The notes beneath the pieces were generated by a model, which was given only the letters and a program-made list of their open reading frames with translations, had not been told where the DNA came from and ran no database searches. Source: a virus. Taken from it: a stretch of DNA of 52,608 nt. The translations under genes were made by a program, and so were the position numbers. Where the stretch lies: IMG/VR virus record IMGVR_UViG_3300020182_000048, positions 1 to 52,608 of that record, one strand, 5' to 3'. This document shows positions 19,159 through 26,952 of the stretch, one piece after another (position 1 is the first letter of the stretch; every line of letters begins with the position of its first letter).

Positions 19159-19259
19159 AAGCTAAAAAGAAAACAACTCCTTGTTGGAGAGGATATATAA
19201 AGCAAGGCACAAAAAAGAAAGGCGGGAAAACCGTTAATAATTGTGTAAAGAAAAAATAA
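19155..19259 (+). CDS. Tiny conserved phage protein, CWxGY family, 34 aa
   Basis: MKAKKKTTPCWRGYIKQGTK, then KKGGKTVNNCVKKK. The pattern K...CWxGYxxxGxKxKxGKxVxNCV is a recurrent tiny protein or C-terminal tail in marine phages, with two conserved cysteines. It is overlapped with the 45-aa gene and follows the other basic proteins. Function is unknown. Confidence 0.65.
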   Translation: MKAKKKTTPCWRGYIKQGTKKKGGKTVNNCVKKK

Positions 19260-19322
19260 CAGAATAGGACTGTATAAACCTAAACAAACATAAACAATAA
19301 CAAAAACAAAACCAAAAACAAA

Positions 19323-19718
19323 ATGGGGAAATTTTTAAAATTTAGAATCGCTAACGGCGAAACAGTAGCATCTGGAAACGGATCAAGAGAAGTATTAATT
19401 CCTGTAGAGCAGATTTCATCTATAGTAGACGGCGCTGATGCAGCATCTGTAGCAGTTGAACTTAGAGACGGGTTAGTTTACACGTTCACATTAGGTACAA
19501 CTATAATTTCTGCACCTATAACAGGAGCAAGTAATTTACCAGCAATCGTACCGCCTGCGGCACCAACAGTTGGAAGCAACATGCCTTCACAGGTTATCAA
19601 CAGAGCATTAACTGCAAACCCGGGAGGAGTAACTTCTATGGCTCAGTTAGGATTTGACGGAGCTGGAGTATCTGGCACTGATGACAGAATGTACTTTGTA
19701 CAATTAGTAGTAGCATAA
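19323..19718 (+). CDS. Virion-type structural protein, 131 aa
   Basis: Begins MGKFLKFRIANGETVASGNG and is beta-rich with a Pro/Ala hinge (PAIVPPAAPTVGSNM). Small residues and length resemble head decoration or tail accessory proteins. A rho-independent terminator follows at 19729, so it closes a transcription unit. It starts after a 60-bp A-rich leader. Confidence 0.6.
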   Translation: MGKFLKFRIANGETVASGNGSREVLIPVEQISSIVDGADAASVAVELRDGLVYTFTLGTTIISAPITGASNLPAIVPPAAPTVGSNMPSQVINRALTANPGGVTSMAQLGFDGAGVSGTDDRMYFVQLVVA

Positions 19719-19728
19719 CAATTAATTA

Positions 19729-19761
19729 CCCTGCGGAATTTAATCATTCCGTGGGGTTTTT
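19729..19761 (+). terminator. Rho-independent terminator
   Basis: CCCTGCGGAAT, 6-nt loop region, ATTCCGTGGGG, then five T residues: an 11-bp imperfect stem with a T-tract after the 131-aa gene. Confidence 0.75.
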
Positions 19762-19775
19762 ATTAAACAAAGAAT

Positions 19776-20186
19776 ATGAGCAAAATAATTTCATGGTTAA
19801 CAGGAGGCCTTATTAAAGAGGTTGGATCTGTAATTGATAGTCTAACGACTACAAAAGAAGAAAAGCTTGAGATTAAAAAGCAATTGCAAGTGATTCTTGA
19901 AAAAGCAGAAGCTAACGCACAAGTGGAGGTTACTGCAAGATGGAAGTCGGACATGAGTTCGGATAGCTTCCTTTCTAAAAACATTAGGCCAATGGTATTG
20001 ATATATCTTACCTTTATATTTTCGGTATTAGCATTTGCTGACGGAAATATTGGTCACTTTCAAATAGCAGCAGAATATATACCTATATTTCAAACGCTAT
20101 TAGTTACAGTCTACGGTGCTTACTTTGTGGGTAGATCGTGGGAAAAGAGTAGAAAAATAATGAATAACAAAACAAATAAAGAATAA
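19776..20186 (+). CDS. Holin, 3TM family
   Basis: 136 residues. N-terminal amphipathic part with a helix (SVIDSLTTTKEEKLEIKKQL), WKSDMSSDSFLSKNIRPMVL before the first membrane helix, IYLTFIFSVLAFADG, IFQTLLVTVYGAYFVGRSWE as membrane segments, and a Lys-rich tail. The WxSDxxSDSxLxKxIRP motif is diagnostic of the 3TM holin superfamily. It would permeabilise the inner membrane to release the M15 endolysin encoded 1 kb upstream. It overlaps the next gene by one base. Confidence 0.85.
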   Translation: MSKIISWLTGGLIKEVGSVIDSLTTTKEEKLEIKKQLQVILEKAEANAQVEVTARWKSDMSSDSFLSKNIRPMVLIYLTFIFSVLAFADGNIGHFQIAAEYIPIFQTLLVTVYGAYFVGRSWEKSRKIMNNKTNKE

Positions 20187-20479
20187 TGGGACAATTTGGA
20201 AATCAACCAGAGTTTGGAACAGAGGCAGTAGCCGTAACTCCAAATGATGCAATAACTTACGCGACTAACTTAAACCAAGCTTGCTTATATGTAGGTGTAG
20301 CCGGAGATATTAAAGTAATTTTATCCGGGGTAGTTAATCCAGCAGGAGGTTTTCCAACAGCTGCTCAAGCGGTAACATTTAAAGCTGTGCCAGCAGGATC
20401 TATCTTGCCGGTTATAGTTGATTATGTATTAGCAACAGGAACTGCTGCAGGGGCGGGTGATCTTATAGCTTTAAAATAA
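20186..20479 (+). CDS. Small virion decoration-type protein, 97 aa
   Basis: MGQFGNQPEFGTEAVAVTPN, ACLYVGVAGDIKVILSGV, VTFKAVPAGSILPVIVDYVL, ATGTAAGAGDLIAL. The YVGxxGDxxV...FxxVPAGxxLPVxVxxVxATGT...IxAL pattern is a widespread small phage protein, probably a trimeric beta-barrel on the capsid or tail. It is linked to the holin by the TAATG overlap. Confidence 0.75.
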   Translation: MGQFGNQPEFGTEAVAVTPNDAITYATNLNQACLYVGVAGDIKVILSGVVNPAGGFPTAAQAVTFKAVPAGSILPVIVDYVLATGTAAGAGDLIALK

Positions 20480-20480
20480 C

Positions 20481-22394
20481 ATGAGCAATGCAATAGGGAT
20501 CGGGATACCTATGGTATCAATTGCTTTAGGCGGTGGAGGCGCAAGCCCTGCTCCGTTTATATTTGATGCAATAACTACAGCGGACGCTGAGGTTTTTCAA
20601 ATGCCTTTTAGAACGACAAGTACGGTTAACGCAGAAGTTGACTGGGGAGATGGAACCTCTGATACAGTAACTTCTTCTGCCGAAGCAGTACATACTTATG
20701 CTACAGCAGGCACACACACTATAACTGTAACAGGGACAATAAATGGCTGGTCATACTACTATGCAAATCAAGATGGAGTGACTGTTAATACAAGCCAAAT
20801 GGGTAACATTTCTCAATGGGGTTCTTTTGTATTAGATGAAGATGTAACATTTTATAATTGTTCCAACTTAACAGTAACTGCTACTGATGGACCTACAACA
20901 ACAGATGCTTATAGTTTTGGTTATTGGTTTGCTAACTGTTCATCATTAACTTCTATAGATATTTCATCTTGGGATTTCACAAATATGACCGCTACGGCTA
21001 ACATGTTTAGGAATACAGGATTAGTAAGTATAGACTTATCAGGCTTAGATTTTTCTACTATCACTAATCTAAGTAATATGTTTAGTAGCTGTTCAAGCTT
21101 GGAATCTGTAATTACTACAGGGTTAGATCTTACTAATGCCGAGAGGCTAAGCTTTATGTTTGATGGTTGTAATAGCTTAACAACATTAGATCTTTCTGAA
21201 TTGAATTTAGAGAGTGTTATTGATATAAACTATATGTTCCGAAATTGCAGTTCTTTAACAAGTATTGACTTATCTAGCCTAACAGGTAATATATCTGCAC
21301 AGCTTGCATTTAGAGACGCAACTAGCTTAACATCCATAGATTTAAGTGGAGGGGTTTCCTTTACTTTTGTTAACTTAATGTTTGACGGTTGTACTAGCCT
21401 TGTCTCAGTCGATATGACAGGCTGTGACTTAAATAGTGTTACCAATACATACGGTATGTTCCAGGATTGTAGTTCTCTTACAACAATTACAGGAAATGAA
21501 GGGTTTGGACTTGCAGGACTAACTGGAGGTTACTCTAACGTTGGTTATAACGGCACAGCATACATGTTTAGAAATTGCGTACTATTAACCGCCCTTGATA
21601 CTTCAGCATGGACATTAAGTTCTAATCTTCAAGATATGCATCAAATGTTTTATAAAGCCAAGTCATTAACTACTATTGATGCATCAAATTGGGATGTGAG
21701 TAGTGTGACTGATATGAGTTATACATTTAGCTCTAATTCTGACATGGCTTTAACAACTTTAAATCTCTCTGGTTGGAATGCAGGGTCGTTAACTAACCTA
21801 ACAGCTACGTTTGCATATTGTAGAAATTTACCATCAATAGATGTAAGTGGAATGAATACAAGTAATGTAACTAGTATGAATAGTACATTTTATAACTGTA
21901 GAGCTTTAGGATCACTAGATGTTACTAACTGGAATACTGACAACGTTACAGACATGGAGTATACGTTTTATAATCTGGACGGAAGCAGTAGTCCTATTGT
22001 GGGGTTAAATGGCTGGAACACCGGGAACGTTGCTAAATTTAGAAGAACCTTCCAAAACTGTAAATTCCGTGACCTTGATATAAGTGGCTGGGATACAAGG
22101 TCTGCTACAAATATGAATGAAATGTTATACGATTGTGATTCTTTTGATGAAAACATAGGGTCATGGGATATTAACCAAGTAACTAGCTTTACCTCTTTTA
22201 TGGTTAATTCAACCGGACTATCAACAGCAAATTATGATGCTCTTTTAATTGGATGGGCTGCACAAATACCATTAGCATATAACGGAACTTTAAATTTTGG
22301 TTCAGCTCAATACACATTAGGTGGAGCGGCAGAAGCTGCAAGAACGCAATTAATTGCTGATGTTGGAGCAATAAGTGACGGCGGAGGAGTATAA
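20481..22394 (+). CDS. BspA-type leucine-rich-repeat adhesin (DUF285) with PKD-like N terminus
   Basis: 637 residues. After a short N terminus comes a PKD-like domain with DWGDGTSDTVTSSAEAVHTY and GTHTITVTG (about 50-95). Residues about 140-590 are some sixteen repeats of 24-27 residues with the BspA/DUF285 consensus (MFxxCxSLxxIDLSxWxxxxxTxMxxM), such as MFRNCSSLTSIDLSS and MFDGCNSLTTLDLSE. These surface repeats bind proteins or glycans in bacteria and parasites. No signal peptide, so it is more likely a virion tail protein, probably for host attachment, than a secreted one. Confidence 0.82.
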   Translation: MSNAIGIGIPMVSIALGGGGASPAPFIFDAITTADAEVFQMPFRTTSTVNAEVDWGDGTSDTVTSSAEAVHTYATAGTHTITVTGTINGWSYYYANQDGVTVNTSQMGNISQWGSFVLDEDVTFYNCSNLTVTATDGPTTTDAYSFGYWFANCSSLTSIDISSWDFTNMTATANMFRNTGLVSIDLSGLDFSTITNLSNMFSSCSSLESVITTGLDLTNAERLSFMFDGCNSLTTLDLSELNLESVIDINYMFRNCSSLTSIDLSSLTGNISAQLAFRDATSLTSIDLSGGVSFTFVNLMFDGCTSLVSVDMTGCDLNSVTNTYGMFQDCSSLTTITGNEGFGLAGLTGGYSNVGYNGTAYMFRNCVLLTALDTSAWTLSSNLQDMHQMFYKAKSLTTIDASNWDVSSVTDMSYTFSSNSDMALTTLNLSGWNAGSLTNLTATFAYCRNLPSIDVSGMNTSNVTSMNSTFYNCRALGSLDVTNWNTDNVTDMEYTFYNLDGSSSPIVGLNGWNTGNVAKFRRTFQNCKFRDLDISGWDTRSATNMNEMLYDCDSFDENIGSWDINQVTSFTSFMVNSTGLSTANYDALLIGWAAQIPLAYNGTLNFGSAQYTLGGAAEAARTQLIADVGAISDGGGV

Positions 22395-22400
22395 AAACAA

Positions 22401-22433
22401 GTTTTTAAAAAAAACGTGTGATTATATAATAAA
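22401..22433 (+). promoter_or_regulatory. Late promoter c
   Basis: GTTTTT, 11 nt, GTGATTATATAATA, then AAATC. It lies between the adhesin stop and the secreted-protein gene, 11 nt from its ATG (22444). Confidence 0.65.
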
Positions 22434-22443
22434 ATCAAATCTT

Positions 22444-22788
22444 ATGAAAAATTTATTTATTACACTATGTTTAGTTTTAACGTCATTAACATTAACAGCA
22501 CAAGAGGCATTTAATGGAATATGGGAGAACGAAGGAAGCAATTATTTAAAAACAATACTTGCGTCAGATTACGCGGTGCTACAATGTTTTAACACTTCTT
22601 TTACGGAGCAAGATGTTATAACAGAAGAGCTAATCAAAAAAACTAATAATAGTTTTACAACAATACTTCGTAATCCAGCTAATGGATACGAGGTAACTAT
22701 AGAATACACATTAATAAACAACGATTCAATATCAAGTAAGTATACTGGAGACATCCGCGGTACTTATGGACTAACTAGATTATACTAA
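22444..22788 (+). CDS. Secreted small protein with signal peptide, 114 aa
   Basis: I use ATG 22444, which follows late promoter c; an upstream in-frame start at 22375 would lie inside the adhesin gene and before the promoter. Residues 1-19 are a clear signal peptide (MKNLFITLCLVLTSLTLTAQ), cleaved before the Gln, the common flavobacterial pattern. The mature part (FNGIWENEGSNYLKTIL, YEVTIEYTLINNDSISSKYT) is a beta-rich, lipocalin-like fold of about 95 residues. A late-expressed, separately promoted secreted protein suggests superinfection exclusion or altered host envelope. Confidence 0.7.
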   Translation: MKNLFITLCLVLTSLTLTAQEAFNGIWENEGSNYLKTILASDYAVLQCFNTSFTEQDVITEELIKKTNNSFTTILRNPANGYEVTIEYTLINNDSISSKYTGDIRGTYGLTRLY

Positions 22789-22798
22789 AACAAACATC

Positions 22799-23368
22799 AT
22801 GGCTTACACACAAACACCTGGTTTTACTAAAGAAATGGGAGCGGGAATTACTAAAGTTATTAATAACCTGCAACAAACAGATCCTAAGAAAGATATCACA
22901 TCCGGAGAAACAACCGGAACGAGTGCTAAAACGCAAGGAGATAACACAGCTACTCGCAGGAATTTAAACTTCAAAGAAGTTAAAAAGGATAAAGGGGGAG
23001 TAGAAAGCGTAGTTAATCAAACCTCAGGCAAAGAAATAATAACCAATGCCAACCAGAGACTCGCGAACAAAGCTGCTTCTGATAATAACTTGAGAGGAGA
23101 ACTAACCGGTAATGTCAAGTATGATAATACTTCAGGCCTGTACTCGGCGGCCCCTTATAAAGGTAAAAAATTGATGGACGACGCCGGAGGGCATTATGGG
23201 TACAAATCTCACCAAGGAAAAGTTACTAAGTTTACGGGCATGTCAATTCGCGAGAAAAATATAGCCAAGAAAGATTACGAGAAAAATCAAAACATGTACA
23301 ACGCTAAATCGAGCCAAGCAGTAGCTAGATTTAACAGCATGGCAAAAACACACAGAGATTCACAATAA
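22799..23368 (+). CDS. Hypothetical virion-associated protein, 189 aa
   Basis: MAYTQTPGFTKEMGAGITKV, then a Lys/Gly/Asn/Thr-rich, largely disordered chain and a basic C terminus (MSIREKNIAKKDYEKNQNMY). The MAYTQxxGFTK start is a recurrent pattern in small proteins near the terminase genes of Flavobacteriia phages. Eleven bases after the secreted-protein gene. Function is unknown. Confidence 0.6.
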   Translation: MAYTQTPGFTKEMGAGITKVINNLQQTDPKKDITSGETTGTSAKTQGDNTATRRNLNFKEVKKDKGGVESVVNQTSGKEIITNANQRLANKAASDNNLRGELTGNVKYDNTSGLYSAAPYKGKKLMDDAGGHYGYKSHQGKVTKFTGMSIREKNIAKKDYEKNQNMYNAKSSQAVARFNSMAKTHRDSQ

Positions 23369-23406
23369 TTCACAATAATTAACAATTAACAATTAAATTA
23401 AATCAA

Positions 23407-23685
23407 ATGGGTAAAGTAAAAAAAATCAAGTCAAAAGCAAAAGCAAACTCTATTACGGCGGAAGAATTAGCAAGCGTTAAAAAGGTGCAAGCGGATTTGC
23501 AGGCTTATTTAGCAAACATTGGAGTACTAGAGGTTCAAAAAGCAAAAGCTATCTATCACGTTAACATGCTTGAAAAAGAAATGGACGAGACTAAAAAAGA
23601 TATTGAAGCTAAGTACGGGCCAGTTAATATTAACCTTGTAGACGGAACTTTCGAAGAGATTGTGCCGGAAGCAGTTATAGAGTAA
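23407..23685 (+). CDS. Coiled-coil protein, 92 aa
   Basis: A basic start (MGKVKKIKSKAKANS) then a long heptad-patterned helix (EELASVKKVQADLQAYLANI, VLEVQKAKAIYHVNMLEKE) and an acidic strand-rich end. It resembles the small coiled-coil proteins seen ahead of terminase genes in related phages. A direct repeat-rich leader (CACAATAATT twice, AACAATT twice) lies at 23366-23395. Confidence 0.6.
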   Translation: MGKVKKIKSKAKANSITAEELASVKKVQADLQAYLANIGVLEVQKAKAIYHVNMLEKEMDETKKDIEAKYGPVNINLVDGTFEEIVPEAVIE

Positions 23686-23689
23686 TATT

Positions 23690-23917
23690 ATGGATAGTAT
23701 TATAAGAAAGATTAGTATCGGGGCTGACTATAAAAACGAAGCAATGCATTACTCTGTTAAACAGACAGTTTACGGCGGTCACGAGATCTCTCACATACTA
23801 TTTGAAGAGTCTGATAATTCTTATAATATATTTATAAAAAAAGTAGACGAGATAATGCCATGGAAGAAATTCAATTCAAACATGGCAATATCCGTTGAAT
23901 ATGACTTAGAATATTAA
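23690..23917 (+). CDS. Hypothetical protein, 75 aa
   Basis: Begins MDSIIRKISIGADYKNEAMH and has beta strands VKQTVYGGHEISHILFEE and MAISVEYDLEY. The core ISIGxDxKxxAMxYxVxQxVxGGxxI is a recurrent phage pattern. It overlaps the following gene by one base (TAATG). No function is known. Confidence 0.6.
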   Translation: MDSIIRKISIGADYKNEAMHYSVKQTVYGGHEISHILFEESDNSYNIFIKKVDEIMPWKKFNSNMAISVEYDLEY

Positions 23918-24522
23918 TGCGGAGTGTATATGACTTTATCATAAAGCCGGTAGGCAAAAGGTATGATAACGAGGTAAAGGTTGGAGAGCATACCCTTATA
24001 ACAAACAGCTCTATAGAAAGCTTTAAGCATGTCAACAATATTGCTGAGGTAGTTGAAACACCGGTTGCGTTTGCGACCCCTATAAGGAAAGGTGATTTGA
24101 TTATGGTACATCATAATGTATTCAGAGTATTCTACGACATGAAAGGAATCAAAAAGAACAGTAGGTCTTTCTTAAAAGACAACTTGTTTTTTTGCGCGGT
24201 TGATCAAGTGTATTTGTATAAAAGAACAGACACTTGGAAATCATTTGGAGATAGATGCTTTGTTGCACCTGTTAAGAATAAAGACATTTTAAGCGCAGAT
24301 AAAGTAGCTGATCTTATTGGTATACTTAAAATAGGTAATAGCTCCTTAGAGGAGTCTGGAATCAATCCAGGGGACATAATTGGATTCACACCAAATAGCG
24401 AATGGGAATTTGTTGTAGACAATCAAATTATGTATTGTATGAAATCAAATGATATTGTTATAAAGTATGGACTCGATAGAAACGAAGAAGAATATAATAG
24501 CCGCTGGGCGACTAGCGATTGA
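23917..24522 (+). CDS. GroES-like (Cpn10-fold) phage protein, 201 aa
   Basis: Residues 1-120 follow the Cpn10 order: SVYDFIIKPVGKRYDNEVKV first strand, a loop (VGEHTLITNSSIESFKHVNN), IAEVVETPVAFATPIRKGDL, IMVHHNVFRVFYDMKGIKKN as the barrel, and QVYLYKRTDTWKSFGDRCFV. I recognise the KxGDxVxVHHNxFRxxxDxxG block from marine phage proteins related to T4 gp31 and GroES. The C-terminal 80 residues are extra. It lies next to the terminase genes, separate from the true groES, and might help fold capsid proteins. Moderate certainty. Confidence 0.6.
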   Translation: MRSVYDFIIKPVGKRYDNEVKVGEHTLITNSSIESFKHVNNIAEVVETPVAFATPIRKGDLIMVHHNVFRVFYDMKGIKKNSRSFLKDNLFFCAVDQVYLYKRTDTWKSFGDRCFVAPVKNKDILSADKVADLIGILKIGNSSLEESGINPGDIIGFTPNSEWEFVVDNQIMYCMKSNDIVIKYGLDRNEEEYNSRWATSD

Positions 24523-24739
24523 AGAATTAGTAAAGGTAGCAAAAGAAAAGATCGTTGACTCAGAAGAGGATATCTCAGCTGACAGACTTAAAAATGCTGC
24601 CGCTACTAAAAAGTTATGTATATTTGATGCTTTTGAAATTCTTACAAGAATTCAGGAGGAGGAAAGTATGATAAACGAATCGTCAAGCGCTTCAACTAAA
24701 CCTGCTTTTAAAGGGTTTGCAGAATCGAGATCTAAATAA
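24467..24739 (+). CDS. Terminase small subunit-like protein, 90 aa
   Basis: Overlaps the preceding gene by 56 nt in another frame and the large subunit by one base (TAATG). The helical motif RLKNAAATKKLCIFDAFEIL followed by RIQEEE is a pattern of the short protein encoded directly ahead of TerL in related marine phages. It would recognise DNA for packaging. An alternative downstream start would reduce the overlap, since residues 1-40 are less distinctive. Confidence 0.6.
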   Translation: MDSIETKKNIIAAGRLAIEELVKVAKEKIVDSEEDISADRLKNAAATKKLCIFDAFEILTRIQEEESMINESSSASTKPAFKGFAESRSK

Positions 24740-26952
24740 TGGCATATCAACAGGAATTATACCGGATAGCCAAAGACTACATTAAGCCGCAAGCAATTAA
24801 GAAAAAGAATCGCTACGCTAAATGGGAGTATGGTTACGACAAGGAGTACGATCTTGTTGTAATAAGCAGGACAGGCAAGATAGGAGATATATATGTTATT
24901 GGTGATTTACATATCGCATTACCTTTGCTAGAAGATAAACTTAGCAAGGGAATTAATAAGTGGGCACCAAAAGAATACCCAAAAGAATTAAGTAAAATTA
25001 AAAGCGAAGCGGATTGGGAGAAGTATCCAGCTGCATTTAAAGAAAAGTGGTATGAATATATTGACACAGAGTTTAACAGGCGTGAAGAGGGTTTTTGGTT
25101 TATTAACAAAGACAAGCCTACTTATATTACTGGTACTCACTACATGTACTTGCAGTGGTCCAAGATTGACGTTGGGCACCCAGACTTTCGAGAGTCAAAC
25201 AGATTGTTCTATCTTTTTTGGGAAGCTTGCAAAGCAGACAGACGAAGCTATGGCATGTGTTACCTTAAGAACAGAAGATCGGGTTTTTCTTTCATGGCCT
25301 CAGGAGAGACCGTTAACCAAGGCACAATATCTACGGATGCTAGATTTGGCATACTGTCCAAGTCTGGACCCGATGCAAAGAAGATGTTTACAGACAAAGT
25401 TGTTCCGATATCGGTTAACTATCCATTCTTCTTTAAACCAATACAGGACGGAATGGACCGCCCGAAAACAGAGCTTGCGTACAGAGTTCCAGCCTCAAAG
25501 CTTACAAGGAGGAAACTCGATTCAAACGAGAAACTCCAGGAAATTACAGGTCTCGACACAACGATCGACTGGAAAAACACCGGGGACAACTCTTACGATG
25601 GAGAAAAACTAAAGCTATTAGTACACGACGAAAGCGGTAAGTGGGAAAGGCCTACTAACATACTTAACAATTGGCGTGTTACAAAAACTTGCTTGAGATT
25701 AGGTAGTCGTATTATAGGAAAGTGTATGATGGGCTCAACCTCAAATTCATTAGACAAGGGAGGTAAAAACTTTAAGAAATTATATAACGATTCAGACGTT
25801 ACAAAAAGAAATAAGAATGGGCAAACAAAAAGTGGATTATATAAGCTTTTTATACCGATGGAGTGGAACTATGAAGGATTCATCGATGAACACGGTTGGC
25901 CGGTTTTTGACGTACCTAAGAAAGATATTCTTGGTCCTCAAGGTGACGTTATTGATGAGGGCGTCATTGATCATTGGGAAAATGAAGTTGAAGGATTAAA
26001 AGACGATCCGGATGCGTTGAACGAATACTATCGTCAATTCCCAAGAACAGAACAACACGCTTTTAGAGATGAGTCTAAACAATCATTATTTAACTTGACT
26101 AAGATCTATCAACAGATAGACTACAATGACGAGTTAAAAAACAATACAATGGTTACGAAAGGAAACTTTCAATGGGAACACGGTATTAAAGACACAAAAG
26201 TAATGTTCTACCCGAACAAAGACGGTAGGTTTTATATTACTTGGGTCCCTGATCAAGAACAACAGAATAATATAATAATAAAGAATGGTATTAAATATCC
26301 AGGAAACGAGCACATGGGAGCTTTTGGTTGTGACAGTTATGACATTAGTGGTGTTGTGGGCGGTGGTGGCTCTAACGGATCACTTCATGGATTAACGAAA
26401 TTTTCAATGGAGGATGCCCCTCCTAACCATTTCTTTCTAGAATACATAGCTAGACCATCAACAGCTGAAATGTTTTTTGAAGATGTACTGATGGCTATGG
26501 TATTTTACGGAATGCCTATATTAGCTGAAAACAACAAACCAAGATTGCTTTATTATTTAAAGCGTCGAGGATATAGAGGCTTTAGTATCAACAGACCAGA
26601 TAGGTCTTACAACAAGTTGTCGGTGTCAGAGCGAGAAGTAGGCGGTATACCTAACTCAAGTGAAGACATCAAGCAAGCACACGCCTCAGCAATTGAAACT
26701 TATATAGAAGATTTTGTTGGTCAAACAAAAGAAGGGTACGGTGATGTTTATTTACAAAGAACATTAGAAGACTGGGCTAAGTTTGATATAAACAACAGAA
26801 CAAAGCATGATGCATCGATAAGCTCCGGCTTAGCTTTGATGGCATGCAACAAACACAGATATAGTCCTAAGGGAGCTATAACCACAAAGAAATATTCCTT
26901 AGGGTTTAAGAAATACGACAATAAAGGAACCACCTCAAAAATAATGCAATAG
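24739..26952 (+). CDS. terL: Terminase large subunit
   Basis: 737 residues; the packaging motor and nuclease. The Walker A-like region is CYLKNRRSGFSFMASGE (residues 174-190), where NRRSGFS replaces the classic RRxGKS; the Walker B is LLVHDESGKW with D297-E298 as catalytic acids. The C-terminal RNase-H-like nuclease starts around GAFGCDSYDISG with D532. Length and order (small subunit, TerL, portal) fit a tailed phage. A Phe at the Walker lysine position is a point of uncertainty. Confidence 0.9.
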   Translation: MAYQQELYRIAKDYIKPQAIKKKNRYAKWEYGYDKEYDLVVISRTGKIGDIYVIGDLHIALPLLEDKLSKGINKWAPKEYPKELSKIKSEADWEKYPAAFKEKWYEYIDTEFNRREEGFWFINKDKPTYITGTHYMYLQWSKIDVGHPDFRESNRLFYLFWEACKADRRSYGMCYLKNRRSGFSFMASGETVNQGTISTDARFGILSKSGPDAKKMFTDKVVPISVNYPFFFKPIQDGMDRPKTELAYRVPASKLTRRKLDSNEKLQEITGLDTTIDWKNTGDNSYDGEKLKLLVHDESGKWERPTNILNNWRVTKTCLRLGSRIIGKCMMGSTSNSLDKGGKNFKKLYNDSDVTKRNKNGQTKSGLYKLFIPMEWNYEGFIDEHGWPVFDVPKKDILGPQGDVIDEGVIDHWENEVEGLKDDPDALNEYYRQFPRTEQHAFRDESKQSLFNLTKIYQQIDYNDELKNNTMVTKGNFQWEHGIKDTKVMFYPNKDGRFYITWVPDQEQQNNIIIKNGIKYPGNEHMGAFGCDSYDISGVVGGGGSNGSLHGLTKFSMEDAPPNHFFLEYIARPSTAEMFFEDVLMAMVFYGMPILAENNKPRLLYYLKRRGYRGFSINRPDRSYNKLSVSEREVGGIPNSSEDIKQAHASAIETYIEDFVGQTKEGYGDVYLQRTLEDWAKFDINNRTKHDASISSGLALMACNKHRYSPKGAITTKKYSLGFKKYDNKGTTSKIMQ

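Noticed and set aside
23366-23395. Direct repeats CACAATAATT/AACAATT as an attachment or origin element
   Set aside because: Short A/T-rich slippage-type repeats in a leader; insufficient to propose a function.
25261-25300. Terminase large subunit as a defective ATPase because the Walker lysine is not in the usual place
   Set aside because: Walker A variants are common in this terminase group and D297-E298 and D532 are intact, so I keep it as functional.
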